A stretch of 64,000 nucleotides of DNA from Planctomycetota bacterium (GTDB taxonomy: Bacteria > Planctomycetota > Phycisphaerae > Sedimentisphaerales > Anaerohalosphaeraceae): the NCBI GenBank assembly GCA_019456225.1, contig VRUI01000006.1:35236-99235 (forward strand), written 5' to 3'. The notes beneath the pieces are model-generated. The model saw only the letters and a program-made list of their open reading frames with translations. It was not told the origin of the DNA and ran no database searches. Positions 1-8,886 of the stretch are shown here, piece after piece (position 1 is the first letter of the stretch; each line of letters begins with the position of its first letter). The position numbers and the translations under genes were made by a program.

Positions 1-1
1 G

Positions 2-1639
2 ATCGTTGGCCGTGTTGTTGAGGGCTCGGCGGTTCGGCTTACCCAGAAGGGCGTCAGGATCAGAAAGCGTGTACTTTTGTCTTCTGTATTGATATCGCTT
101 TCTTTGCTGGTTCGCCTTGGAGTGTATTGGAGCCAAAAACCTTCACCGCTGACATCGCTCACACGGGCGCAATTCAACGAGGTGTTTGAGGTTGACCTGG
201 ATAACTACCAGAGGTATGACGCCGCTATCGAGGAGTATATTGTTTTGCTTGAGGAGTATTCGGTGAATTTTGGCGACGATAAGAACCGTCTGCTCAGCGC
301 TGATGAGGAAAAGCGGTTTCGGGATATCTGGATCGGGCTTTATAACTACGCGATCGCTATGGATCAGATCCGTTTGTTTTATGAGGACTGGTACAGGTTC
401 GATCCTTCGCCGGCCGAGGCGAGTTATCATCACAGGAGTTTTATGCTGACCTTTGCTGCCGAGCTTTCACTATACGAAAAGAGCACACGGTTTATCATGC
501 TGGTTGTTGAGTATCCAAATGTTGTCAAGTTCCTCGATACTCCCCATACCCAAAACCACCTGGCGGCCGATTCGTTCAGCAGGTTTCGCAGGCAGTTCCA
601 GGGGGCCAGAGATTCTTCACGTGTGCTCGCCGGTAAGCACTATTTCACATGGATGAACAAGGGGCTAAAGGGTAAAGAAGTTGCGATGGAGACGGGGTGC
701 AGATGGCTTTGGAATAAGGTTAAGCAGGAGGTTGCTATTATCGATGACCAGCCGCAGGTGGCACTTGCAACTCTTACCGTCAAGAGCGATCTGGAGATAT
801 TTAAGAAGGCCGTCAGCAATGCGTGGTATCCCGCGCAGAAAAAAGTTGCACTTCTTATGGCTAACACGCGGATCAGGAGAGGCAGTGAGTATCTCATTAC
901 ACCGGCTCAGCAGGAAGAGATGGACAAGGCCCTTTTGCCCGGTGATATTATGATCTCGCGGAAGAACTGGCACGTCACTAATGCGGGGCTGCCGGGGTTC
1001 TGGCCGCATGCGATTCTTTATATTGGCGCAGAAGATAAGTTTAACAGGTTTTTTGACGATGCGGCGGTTGATCAATTGGTTAGCTCGTTGGCGAGCAGGG
1101 AGTTATCGCTCGGTGAATATCTTGCTGAAAGATATCCAATCCGATGGAAAAAGTATACCAGGGGAGCCGATTCGGGTAAGTACCGGGTTATTGAGTCTTG
1201 TAAGTATGGAGTTATCCTTAATTCGTTTAAGGCCGCGTTCGGGGATTATATGGCGGCGATCAGGCCAAGGCTGGACAAAAAGGCCAAGGCACAGGCGATA
1301 ATAGAGGCGTTCGGTCACCTGGATAAACCGTACGATTACAATTTCGATTTTGCGACGGACAATGCACTTGTCTGTACCGAGCTGGTGTGGAGGAGCTATA
1401 GGCCGGCGAAAGGCAAAAAGGGGCTTGTGATCGATCTTATAGATATGGCAGGCAGAAAGACACTTCCGGCAAACGAGATAATAAAATGCTATGCCGAAAA
1501 TAAGGGGACCAAAAAATCGCAGTTCGATTTCGTATATTTTATAGATGCCATCGAAAAGAAGAGCAAAACATTCGTCGCCGACGAAAAGGCACTGCTGAAA
1601 TCATACAAAAGAGGAAAGTGGAGCTTCACGATGGATTGA
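2..1639 (+). CDS. Permuted papain-like (YiiX/YaeF, C92-type) hydrolase, 5' end probably outside window
   Basis: The C-terminal half has the circularly permuted papain-like order of the NlpC/P60-related YiiX/YaeF family. A catalytic His comes first (about residue 336, in FWPHAILYIG, after an LPGDI box) and the nucleophile Cys follows (about residue 458, in ALVCTELVW). Such proteins are thought to be amidases or hydrolases acting on lipids or cell-wall peptides at the envelope. The N-terminal ~250 residues are helical and unassigned. The only in-frame start is TTG at 77, which has no ribosome site. The frame stays open to the left edge and encodes a basic RIRKR stretch just before a hydrophobic segment, as in a signal anchor, so the true start is probably upstream. 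The family call is fairly secure; the substrate is unknown. Confidence 0.75.
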   Translation: MVGRVVEGSAVRLTQKGVRIRKRVLLSSVLISLSLLVRLGVYWSQKPSPLTSLTRAQFNEVFEVDLDNYQRYDAAIEEYIVLLEEYSVNFGDDKNRLLSADEEKRFRDIWIGLYNYAIAMDQIRLFYEDWYRFDPSPAEASYHHRSFMLTFAAELSLYEKSTRFIMLVVEYPNVVKFLDTPHTQNHLAADSFSRFRRQFQGARDSSRVLAGKHYFTWMNKGLKGKEVAMETGCRWLWNKVKQEVAIIDDQPQVALATLTVKSDLEIFKKAVSNAWYPAQKKVALLMANTRIRRGSEYLITPAQQEEMDKALLPGDIMISRKNWHVTNAGLPGFWPHAILYIGAEDKFNRFFDDAAVDQLVSSLASRELSLGEYLAERYPIRWKKYTRGADSGKYRVIESCKYGVILNSFKAAFGDYMAAIRPRLDKKAKAQAIIEAFGHLDKPYDYNFDFATDNALVCTELVWRSYRPAKGKKGLVIDLIDMAGRKTLPANEIIKCYAENKGTKKSQFDFVYFIDAIEKKSKTFVADEKALLKSYKRGKWSFTMD

Positions 1640-1655
1640 TCGCCCGGCCGGAAAT

Positions 1656-2381
1656 TTATTGCTTTTTGTTTACTATTTTAGTGATTATATAGGACGTTGC
1701 TGTTGCTGCGATTATCGCCGATGCTGCTGTTATTATGTTCAAGAGCCAGAAATCTTTTCCGAAAGCCAGCGATATGAGGGTCATTGCCGTCATTGCGGCG
1801 GCGGGGATGCCTATGGAACTTATGAACCATTTGGCCTGGGATTTTTTTATGTTCCAGATTCGCTCCGACGACTGTATCCATACCAGTGTGAAAAACGCGT
1901 ATGACAAAAAGTAAAACGCTGAGTTGGTGTATTCGTTCATGAAGGCAATGTTTGGACGGGTCAGGCAGGTTATCGAGAATATAAAAAATGTTGTCAGTGT
2001 CAGCACTGCCGGCCAGAAGGTCAAAAAGGTTAGTATCACAAGGGCAGTAAATGCCGCGGAGATATCGGCAAAGAAATCAAGCATTTCAGGTTGTCTTCCG
2101 ACGAATTTCTGCAGCCATTCGTCGAACGCCCCGTACCAGACGATAGCGGCGAGGATGATCCAGACCTTGGATTTTTTCCAGTTGACCTTCTCGAAAGGGC
2201 TCACCGCAAACCATGCGATCGACACCAGTGCAAGGTAGGCAAGAAAATGCATGGTTTTATCGGACATTCCTGCCTTTTGGACAAAATCACCCGAAATTGG
2301 AATGTGTGTCGCGACGAATATTGCCGGCCAGTAAAGGCCAAGGACAACCAGCATAAATTTATGACGCCTCATTAATGGCAT
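1656..2381 (-). CDS. VanZ-like membrane protein
   Basis: A protein of about 241 residues with seven or eight hydrophobic segments. The N-terminal half carries the VanZ-family pattern: SDKTMHFLAYL in an early helix, then DEWLQKFVGRQPEMLDF with the Asp-Glu, Gln and Arg residues typical of the family. The C-terminal half adds three or four further helices and is unassigned. VanZ relatives lie in the cytoplasmic membrane. Some confer low-level teicoplanin resistance, but most have no known function. The ATG at 2381 is preferred over a TTG further upstream because it follows GGAAG at good spacing. It is convergent with the C92 hydrolase, with only 16 bases between the stops. Confidence 0.75.
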   Translation of the reverse strand: MPLMRRHKFMLVVLGLYWPAIFVATHIPISGDFVQKAGMSDKTMHFLAYLALVSIAWFAVSPFEKVNWKKSKVWIILAAIVWYGAFDEWLQKFVGRQPEMLDFFADISAAFTALVILTFLTFWPAVLTLTTFFIFSITCLTRPNIAFMNEYTNSAFYFLSYAFFTLVWIQSSERIWNIKKSQAKWFISSIGIPAAAMTAMTLISLAFGKDFWLLNIITAASAIIAATATSYIITKIVNKKQ

Positions 2382-2614
2382 AAAAACTTCCAAAAAAAAC
2401 AATAAAGAGATTCTTATATCGGCAAAGACACAGGCTTGCTCTAATAGAATATTTTCTAATCTACGGTTTCCCTCTTGATTGCAATAGCTGCTGTTGGTAA
2501 ATTATCATTCCGGACGAGTTAATTGCTTGTATCACGGAAAAAGTATTGTCCGAAAAAAAGTTTAGTCAGGTATCTATTAAACAATATTATTTAGTTTATG
2601 GAAGAGACCGGTTT

Positions 2615-3202
2615 ATGAAGATAATAGCACAGTCAATCAAAACTACTCTTATCGGGGGTGTGATATTTCTGGTTCCTCTAGCCGTTATCGCAGCGATTGC
2701 CGGCAAGGTTTTCCAGGTCATCGGCAAGGTCGCCATAGTTATAAGCGATATTTTGCCTTTCAAAACCATCTCAGGGATCGCAGTCGTTAACCTTGTGGGA
2801 CTGGTATTGATCGTGATGCTTTGTTTCTTTGCCGGTCACCTGGCCAGAAGTCGCATTGGCAAAAAGATATCGGCCTCGGTAGAATCGAAGATGTATGCGC
2901 TGGTGCCTCGCTACGCGTTCATAAAAAGCATGACGGCGGCGCTGTCTGACAACTGCCAGGATCAGAACCTGCTAAAACCGATCTGGGTGAAATTTGACGA
3001 TTACTCCCAGATCGCATTCGAGGTCAACAGAGACGCCCAGGACATGGTGACAATATATCTGCCAGGCGCTCCCGACCCCTGGTCCGGTTCTATCGTCCAT
3101 GTCGATCCCGACCGTGTCGAGCCTCTTGACGCCGAGTTCAGTGCGGTTATAAAGAGCTTAAGGAAAGTCGGGATAGATACGGATAAATTTCGTAAGTCGT
3201 GA
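2615..3202 (+). CDS. DUF502 family membrane protein
   Basis: 195 residues. Two membrane helices lie near residues 10-35 and 55-80, followed by a soluble domain. The first helix begins with the IKTTLIGGVIFLVPL pattern and the soluble part contains YAFIKSMTAAL and VYLPG-like motifs, as in the DUF502 family. DUF502 proteins are widespread, integral to the inner membrane and of unknown function. The ATG at 2615 is chosen because GGAAGAG lies just upstream. A TTG 23 codons earlier would add a polar extension without a ribosome site. It stands alone; the next gene starts 95 bases later. Confidence 0.75.
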   Translation: MKIIAQSIKTTLIGGVIFLVPLAVIAAIAGKVFQVIGKVAIVISDILPFKTISGIAVVNLVGLVLIVMLCFFAGHLARSRIGKKISASVESKMYALVPRYAFIKSMTAALSDNCQDQNLLKPIWVKFDDYSQIAFEVNRDAQDMVTIYLPGAPDPWSGSIVHVDPDRVEPLDAEFSAVIKSLRKVGIDTDKFRKS

Positions 3203-3297
3203 GTCGGTTTAACTGCCTGGACAATTGGCTTGTATTTTGATATTATATTCGGCAGAGTTTTTGGGAATTTTCATGGTATTCAGGAAAGGATTTAGAA

Positions 3298-3810
3298 ATG
3301 GCCAATGCAAAAGCGGTTCTTATTATAGCTAAGGAAATTTTTCGTGACGAGGAATTATTTGACACGCAGGACGCTCTCGAAGAAGCCGGCGTTGCAACTA
3401 CCGTCTCCAGCTCTATCGTAGGTACGTGCAAGGGCAAACTCGGCCGCAATGCTGAATCCACGGTGCTTATCGATGACATCTCGGCGGACGATTACGACGC
3501 TGTGGTCTTTATCGGCGGCGGCGGGGCGATGGAATATTATGACAGCGAGGCTGCTTTGGCACTTGCCAAAGATACGTGCAATAAGGGCAAGGTGATCGCG
3601 GCGATCTGTATCGCTCCGAGGATACTAGCCAATGCCGGACTGCTCAAAGGAAAGACGGCGACATGCTTCGAAAGCGAAGGAGATGCGTTGACAAGGCTTG
3701 GGGCCAACTATACCGCCAATGATGTCGAGCAGGACGGGATGATAGTAACGGCCAACGGTCCGCATGCGGCCAGCGAGTTCGGCAGGGCGATTGCCAAACT
3801 ATTGCTTTGA
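3298..3810 (+). CDS. DJ-1/PfpI family protein
   Basis: 170 residues with the class I glutamine amidotransferase-like fold of the DJ-1/PfpI superfamily. A Glu lies early in the chain (KEIFRDEELF) and the nucleophile-elbow Cys104 lies in AAICIAPRIL, after a glycine-rich FIGGGG loop. Characterised members include deglycases, chaperones and PfpI-type peptidases, and sequence alone does not separate them. The IAP context after Cys resembles the YajL/PfpI side of the family. AGGAAAGG precedes the ATG. It is a single gene with no clear operon partner, probably cytosolic. Confidence 0.85.
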   Translation: MANAKAVLIIAKEIFRDEELFDTQDALEEAGVATTVSSSIVGTCKGKLGRNAESTVLIDDISADDYDAVVFIGGGGAMEYYDSEAALALAKDTCNKGKVIAAICIAPRILANAGLLKGKTATCFESEGDALTRLGANYTANDVEQDGMIVTANGPHAASEFGRAIAKLLL

Positions 3811-3862
3811 ACCTAACAGCGTGGGCGCAGCTCATCTTACCGGAATAATTTAAAGGGTTGTT

Positions 3863-4642
3863 ATGAATGCCGCAATATTCAGGCTTGGTACTTTTGCTGG
3901 CGGGTTTGGGTTGATGTTTTGTCTGGAGACTTTGTTTCCATGCAGGCGGTGGGATGTCCCTCGTAGAGTTCGGTTCTTTTTTCATGCAGGGCTTATGATC
4001 TTTAATACCGCGATCCTTAGATTTCCAGCTGTTGTTCCGCTTGTCATCTGGCTTAAGTTCGTAAATTCGCGTCAGTGGGGGGTGGCGCCGATGCTGGGGC
4101 TTTCTGCCGCGTGGAATATTATCATCGGTATTATCGTTCTTGATATGTTCGATTACTGGTGGCATCGGTTTAACCATCGCATACCGCTGCTCTGGAGGTT
4201 TCATAAGGTCCATCACGTCGACACCCACGTCGATGTTACGACCGCTTTGCGTTTTCATCCCGGCGAGCTTTTATTCTCGGCATTGGTTAAATCGGTATGG
4301 ATAATTATCTGGGGTCCGACTTTATGGGCGTTTATAATTTTCGAATCCTGTGTTTCTCTCGCCGCTCATTTTCATCATACAAATATTGATTTTCCCGACA
4401 GAATTGAGAACCCGCTTAGAATGATATTCGTTACTCCACGTTTCCATACCGCCCACCACACGGTAAGCAAAAGGACGGGAGACGCGAACTTTTCAACGAT
4501 ATTTATTTTCTGGGACAAACTCTTCGGGTCATACGGCGTGCCGGACTACAGGGAGATGGAATACCTCGGACTGCCCGCGGGCAGGGAAAATTACCTGTCA
4601 ATAGTCCCAACCCTGAAAGGACCCTTCTCTAGTGAATATTAG
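3863..4642 (+). CDS. Sterol desaturase / fatty acid hydroxylase family protein
   Basis: 259-residue membrane protein with the three-part histidine signature of the non-haem di-iron hydroxylase family. These are HxxxH at 101-105 (HRFNH), HxxHH at 114-118 (HKVHH) and HxxHH at 195-199 (HTAHH), with an extra HFHH before the last. Four hydrophobic segments surround them. The family inserts oxygen into, or desaturates, lipid substrates at the membrane using O2, which is notable beside genes for menaquinone-based metabolism. The substrate cannot be told from sequence. AAAGGG precedes the ATG. Confidence 0.85.
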   Translation: MNAAIFRLGTFAGGFGLMFCLETLFPCRRWDVPRRVRFFFHAGLMIFNTAILRFPAVVPLVIWLKFVNSRQWGVAPMLGLSAAWNIIIGIIVLDMFDYWWHRFNHRIPLLWRFHKVHHVDTHVDVTTALRFHPGELLFSALVKSVWIIIWGPTLWAFIIFESCVSLAAHFHHTNIDFPDRIENPLRMIFVTPRFHTAHHTVSKRTGDANFSTIFIFWDKLFGSYGVPDYREMEYLGLPAGRENYLSIVPTLKGPFSSEY

Positions 4643-4648
4643 CAAAAT

Positions 4649-4677
4649 GAGCCGCACCTTTTAAAAAGATGCGGCTC
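4649..4677 (-). terminator. Stem-loop between convergent genes
   Basis: An 8-bp perfect stem (GAGCCGCA with TGCGGCTC) and a 13-base loop lie between the hydroxylase and PEP-CTERM genes. On the minus strand it is followed by ATTTTGC, a short T-run, so it best fits as terminator of the PEP-CTERM gene. It may also slow plus-strand readthrough. Confidence 0.5.
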
Positions 4678-4739
4678 GAGTATTAAAACAAGGCCGAAGA
4701 GGAACCTCCTCCTGCTTCAACCTTTCTCGGATGAGGATT

Positions 4740-5378
4740 CTACAAGGCCTTTCTGCGTTTGAGCCATCCGGTAACACCTATTCCGATCATCCCAAGCAAA
4801 CCTGCACCGGGTACAGGAACCGCCTCAACGTAAAGGTTGTCGATACCGACCCAGTCTTTTCCACTATTGCTCAAGACCAGCAGTGTTACGGGTCTGCTAA
4901 ATGTTATATCGAACGGAGCTTCATGACCGTCTCCTGTTAATATACCGAGTTGCTGGACAAATGAACTTCCCTTTGGATTTTCATGGCTGTTGCCATAACT
5001 GGCATCGTATCCCTTGACATAATAATCATACCCGTTTCGAGTGTCAAAGGCATACCCGTCACCCTTAACTCTTATTATAGGTTTCTTGAAAATAATCTCG
5101 ATGTCTCCGCTTTCAACATTACATCGAAGGTAATCGTCACCGCCGTTTTTACCTTCCCAGTAAGGCCAGTCACCGTCCCAGTTGTCGCGAACTTCCGCGT
5201 CATCGATGGTAACCTTGCTTCCCATCATATTTGTCATGTACCTGCCTATTTTTGCCTCATTGTCGCCCTTTTCAAGCCGGTTAAAGTCCATATATATCAT
5301 TCCTGCTTGTGCCTGAACATTTGTAAATACTGCAAAACATGCACCCAGTACTAATATTGATAGAGTTAAATTTTTCAT
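4740..5378 (-). CDS. PEP-CTERM sorting-signal protein
   Basis: 212 residues. It has an N-terminal signal peptide (MKNLTLSILVLGACF, cleavage near VQA-QA). The mature domain is a beta-rich jelly-roll-like region with many Asp, Gly and Trp residues and Cys only at one site. The C terminus is VPVPGAGLLGMIGIG followed by a basic tail: a PEP-CTERM-type signal of proline-containing motif, hydrophobic helix and RRK. PEP-CTERM proteins are processed by an exosortase (EpsH type) and sent to the outer envelope or exopolysaccharide. No exosortase lies in this window. The binding partner of the middle domain is unknown. A structured leader of about 200 bases lies upstream. Confidence 0.8.
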   Translation of the reverse strand: MKNLTLSILVLGACFAVFTNVQAQAGMIYMDFNRLEKGDNEAKIGRYMTNMMGSKVTIDDAEVRDNWDGDWPYWEGKNGGDDYLRCNVESGDIEIIFKKPIIRVKGDGYAFDTRNGYDYYVKGYDASYGNSHENPKGSSFVQQLGILTGDGHEAPFDITFSRPVTLLVLSNSGKDWVGIDNLYVEAVPVPGAGLLGMIGIGVTGWLKRRKAL

Positions 5379-5489
5379 GATAATTCTCCTAAAGATTTTT
5401 TTGAGTTAATTTTTTTTTGAAACATTTCGTTAATTTGCTTTTGTTCTTCATTATAGATTTACGGTTCTCTCCTTTTTACGTTTATAGCG

Positions 5490-5641
5490 ATAAAGCCTCC
5501 TGGCTTCAGCCTTTTTATTCGCCGCCGCGAAACATTGATATGATGAAACTCTCCCCATGAGGTTTCGCCGCAGCGTCTGATCTTGTTAGATCGGAATGCG
5601 TTGTTAATTACAGTCGGCTCAGAAATGACCGGCTGTAATTG
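5490..5641 (-). promoter_or_regulatory. Candidate structured leader of the PEP-CTERM gene
   Basis: Read on the minus strand, five stem-loops follow one another. They are a 12-bp stem (5629-5640 with 5606-5617, one G-U pair), GATCT/AGATC (near 5578-5594), GAAAC/GTTTC (5545-5566), TTCGC/GCGAA (5518-5531) and AAGCC/GGCTT with loop AGGA (5493-5506). None ends in a T-run, so they are not simple terminators. This density of structure 110 bases upstream of a surface-protein gene suggests an untranslated regulatory leader. No known riboswitch core could be matched with confidence. Confidence 0.35.
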
Positions 5642-5852
5642 TATCTTCCTCCCTTCTCTTTTCCCCCTCCTTCGTGATGACCGGAGTGTTTGAACTAATT
5701 CTTTTTTTTCGAATATTTTTTTCTACTTCATTCAGTGTTTGATAGTAATACGCAGAAGTGAATGTTAGGGGTTAAACTTTCTTTGAAAAAAACAAAAATA
5801 ATGAATTTTTTTTGAAGTTATCGCTAAATTGTTTCATGCGGATTAATACGTC

Positions 5853-5908
5853 AGTGTAAAGTGTAAAGCGAAAGGAGTAAGGCGAAAAGCGTAAAGAGAA
5901 AGGCGTGG
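5853..5908. repeat. Heptamer tandem array (8 imperfect units)
   Basis: Eight consecutive 7-base units of the form AGYGTAA / RGCGAAA, purine-rich on the plus strand. The region between the PEP-CTERM gene and the membrane protein holds no other gene-like signal. Confidence 0.7.
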
Positions 5909-6059
5909 CTTGTGCCTTCGCATAATATTGCCGATGAGATTCATAAGTATGTTTGCCTCATGTTCAAAGTTTTTCATGATGAAATTAAAAAATTTTGAGA
6001 GTGTGCTCTTCTGTGTCACTCGCGATATCGGATGGAACACTTACTGTGGCCCTCACGCC

Positions 6060-6764
6060 TCACACTCTTCGCTCATTCTGTATGACCATGATTTTTTGCC
6101 AGATCTTTCTGCTAAGCCCGTTGGTCATTTCTTCCAGATCCCTGACCGATTCCGTTGCGTTGGAGTCGTTGTAATTTTGAACATACAAAAATCCGACCTT
6201 GCTCACCAGCGAAAGCATCTCCGAGCAATAATCCAGGTACCTGCCAAGCTCAAAGGCGGTCATATTCCGCTTGGGCGAGTGGGTTGTATGGATCACCGCC
6301 TGGTCCAGGTAGCTCGGGTCCTTCGTCAGTTGATGGGAATCGATCACATGTCCAAGGCAGCGCAGCGTGCTGACAGCTTTTATGACCCGTCTTCGCTTTG
6401 TGCGGTTTTCTATAGAGACCAGGAAAATTATCGCACCGCCAACCAGTATAATAATATTGAAGACAGCGTCGAGTACCTGCAGCAGCAGTATTACTGTCAT
6501 CTCCTGGTCGCTTGTACGAAGCCTGCTAAACCCAAAAGCACAGCAGCAAAGTATCGCTGCGACAAAGACGAAAACCAGTATGCGGTATCCGGGTCTGTTT
6601 TTCTGGATGTGGGCGATCGTATCGTCACTGTTTTCGGCGATTCCGGCAAGGTCACGGCACACCATAGAAAGGCTCGATCCGGCGAAACGTTCTTCGATAC
6701 GTTTCTGCAGCAGACGGACAGTCTTAAGAATCTTTTGAGAGTCAAGGTTATAGTTAGACATCAT
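6060..6764 (-). CDS. Membrane protein of unknown function
   Basis: 234 residues that I do not recognise as a named family. The first ~80 residues are charged and helical. Two hydrophobic segments follow (near VFVFVAAILCCCAFGF and IIILVGGAIIFLVSI), separated by a short loop. A soluble C-terminal half then contains RRRVIKAVSTLRCLGHVIDSHQL and a helical end. The layout fits an inner-membrane protein with both termini in the cytoplasm. There are two adjacent ATG codons at the start. The gene is divergent from the HPt-receiver gene at 7049 with about 285 bases between, so shared regulation is possible but not shown. Confidence 0.6.
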   Translation of the reverse strand: MMSNYNLDSQKILKTVRLLQKRIEERFAGSSLSMVCRDLAGIAENSDDTIAHIQKNRPGYRILVFVFVAAILCCCAFGFSRLRTSDQEMTVILLLQVLDAVFNIIILVGGAIIFLVSIENRTKRRRVIKAVSTLRCLGHVIDSHQLTKDPSYLDQAVIHTTHSPKRNMTAFELGRYLDYCSEMLSLVSKVGFLYVQNYNDSNATESVRDLEEMTNGLSRKIWQKIMVIQNERRV

Positions 6765-7048
6765 CTATCCCATTAAAAAGGTTACCGGACCTGAGTCTAT
6801 CGTAGAAATGAAATTCTTTCAAGTGGAAATGTCCTTTTTTCGGTGTAAATATCGCTTAACTCTGTAAATCCTTGCATTTACAAGCTAAACGCTATATCAG
6901 TCCCCGGGCTTTTTGCTTTATTTTGTTAAACCTTCCCATTAATTAGCCGAAATAAATAGCATCTTTACTCCTGCCGGTTATGCGGAGTAAGATAACTGTA
7001 GTTTAGTGCAAATGATCAAGGTAGTCAGAAAAGAATCGGAGACTGTAC

Positions 7049-7873
7049 ATGGATAGCAAGGATTTTAGCGTTATCAGGGAAAACGGCTCATTACCGAATC
7101 CCAGACGCATAGATACCAGCGGACTAATTTCCGATTTGTGGGAGGTTTATTGCGATTCGACTTCAACGCTATTAAATAAGCTCGAGACTGCCGCTATGGA
7201 ACTGGAAGAAGGCAATAATCCCGAAGAAAACGCAGCAAATATCCGCCGCTTACTTCATTCGCTTAAAGGCGACTCCGGCGTAACCGGCCTGGCGGATATT
7301 TACCACCTCTGCCACGAGGCGGAATTTGCTTTCGAGGAACTTCCAGTAACCGATGCAACCGATATGATACTGAAAGTTAAAGACTGGGTCACAGAAGCTG
7401 TAACCTGTATCAAGAACGGCGAGACGATTGAAGAGGAACCGGCCGAAGAAAACAATGATCATAAGATCAAGACGCTGGTCATAGATGATCAACCTGTAAT
7501 TAGAAAACACATAGAAATCCTGTTACAAGATTTCTGTGTTTGCACTTTTGCCCATGACGGCAGTAAAGGCTGTGAGTTATTCGAGCAGGCCTTCCAAGCC
7601 GGTAAACCTTTTGAACTGGTTACGCTTGACATAGAGATGCCTGTTATGAACGGTCACGAAACGTTGGCGATGATCAGGGATATCGAAGCAAAAAAAGGAA
7701 TACTCGGACTCGATGGCGTAAAAGTAGTTATGAGCACTTCGCTTGAAGATTCGCAGCATATCTTCTCTTCCTTCAATGAAGGATGCGAAGCTTACGTAAA
7801 GAAAATCGACATGGAAAAGAAACTTGTTGAAGAGATCAAAAAGCTGGGTATCAAAACCCCGCAAGCCGTTTAA
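7049..7873 (+). CDS. HPt-receiver signalling protein
   Basis: 274 residues with two phosphotransfer modules. An HPt domain (about residues 25-120) has His70 in LLHSLKGDSGVTGL. A receiver domain (about 145-265) has the acidic pair in LVIDDQ, phospho-acceptor Asp194 in TLDIEMPVMNG, and a Lys in EAYVKK. HPt followed by a receiver on one chain fits an intermediate of a phosphorelay rather than a DNA-binding output. The receiver closely resembles the single-domain regulator at 31580-31987, sharing GLD-x-VK and an F-x-EGCEAYV stretch. First gene of a three-gene signalling operon. Confidence 0.85.
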   Translation: MDSKDFSVIRENGSLPNPRRIDTSGLISDLWEVYCDSTSTLLNKLETAAMELEEGNNPEENAANIRRLLHSLKGDSGVTGLADIYHLCHEAEFAFEELPVTDATDMILKVKDWVTEAVTCIKNGETIEEEPAEENNDHKIKTLVIDDQPVIRKHIEILLQDFCVCTFAHDGSKGCELFEQAFQAGKPFELVTLDIEMPVMNGHETLAMIRDIEAKKGILGLDGVKVVMSTSLEDSQHIFSSFNEGCEAYVKKIDMEKKLVEEIKKLGIKTPQAV

Positions 7874-7897
7874 GCTGTCCTTCAGCAAAGGAGATTA

Positions 7898-8284
7898 ATG
7901 ATGTCACATCATATTTTAATAGTTGACGATTCAATACTGATGAGAACCGCTCTCAAAAGGACTATCGAAATGGTCGGTATCGAAACGGCAAGCATATCAG
8001 AAGCAGGAAATGGTAAAGAGGCTCTTGAGGTTCTCGATTCCAAGCCGGTCGACTTGATTCTCACCGACCTTAACATGCCGGAAATGAACGGCGTTGAACT
8101 AATCCACTGCCTGAAGGAAAAATCAGAATATGCAAATATACCGGTGATCGTAATAACCACCGAATCGAGTACTATTCGGATCGAAGACCTCCTGACCGAA
8201 GGCATCCAGGATTACCTGCACAAACCTTTCACACCTGAAGAATTTAGGGAAATTATAACCAGAAGTCTAGGTATTTGCTCATGA
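7898..8284 (+). CDS. CheY-like single-domain response regulator
   Basis: 128 residues, a receiver domain only. It has ILIVDDS at the N terminus, phospho-acceptor Asp57 in LTDLNMPEMNG, Thr in VITTES and Lys in LHKPFTP. This is the CheY layout, acting by protein contact rather than on DNA. AAAGGAG lies before two adjacent ATG codons; either could be used. Its stop overlaps the start of the CheX-like gene as ATGA, so translation is probably coupled. Confidence 0.9.
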   Translation: MMSHHILIVDDSILMRTALKRTIEMVGIETASISEAGNGKEALEVLDSKPVDLILTDLNMPEMNGVELIHCLKEKSEYANIPVIVITTESSTIRIEDLLTEGIQDYLHKPFTPEEFREIITRSLGICS

Positions 8285-8733
8285 ATGTAACTGATACAAT
8301 GGATATAATAACGGAGTCGATTTCACAGGCTCTCGAAAAAATAGCTTTTCTTGAGGTAACGCCGCCTGAGGACGAAAGCAAATCTCCCGATGACATCATC
8401 GTCGCCGAGATAGGTTTTGTCGGTCATGTTTCAGGAAGGATTCAGATCGCTTCGGAAAGGGAGTTCGTAACTGCTTTCGCCGAAAATATGTGCGGTATGG
8501 AGGGACTCACTTCCGAACAGTATGACGACGCACTGAAAGAACTGGCAAACATAACCTGCGGACTCGTACTCCCAATGTTAGCACAGTCACAAAAAGAAGA
8601 TTTCAACATGACTGTACCCTACCTCACAACATTGTCACCGCCAAAGTGGCAGGATTTCATCGCAGAAGACGACACAGTACTTCTGGAAGTAGAAGGCCGC
8701 CTGATCTGCGTAAAACTCGAAATACATAACTAA
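8281..8733 (+). CDS. CheX-like phosphatase
   Basis: 150 residues matching the CheX/CheC family of CheY-P phosphatases. A central helix carries the E-x-x-N pattern in ALKELANITCG and is followed by LVLPML. Family members dephosphorylate CheY. Lying directly after a CheY gene with a 4-base ATGA overlap, it probably resets that regulator. The ATG at 8281 is chosen over a TTG two codons earlier because of this overlap. The usual second active helix is not obvious, as in CheX-type proteins with one site per chain. Confidence 0.75.
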   Translation: MNVTDTMDIITESISQALEKIAFLEVTPPEDESKSPDDIIVAEIGFVGHVSGRIQIASEREFVTAFAENMCGMEGLTSEQYDDALKELANITCGLVLPMLAQSQKEDFNMTVPYLTTLSPPKWQDFIAEDDTVLLEVEGRLICVKLEIHN

Positions 8734-8886
8734 AAAACAGGGCCGTTGCCTTTGATACGGCCTCACAGACCGCCCCGGCACCCAAAAACAAATCCGCAAT
8801 AAAAACATTGCATTTTCCGCGCCCGCATTCTACAATCCCATGCTGATATTAAGAGTTTTTATTATGCATGCGGAGTAATTGCGAAA

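Noticed and set aside
5490..5641. Known c-di-GMP-I riboswitch before the PEP-CTERM gene
   Set aside because: An AAAGCCTCC-like stretch is present but on the wrong strand for the gene, and the other core boxes are missing. It is kept only as an unnamed structured leader.
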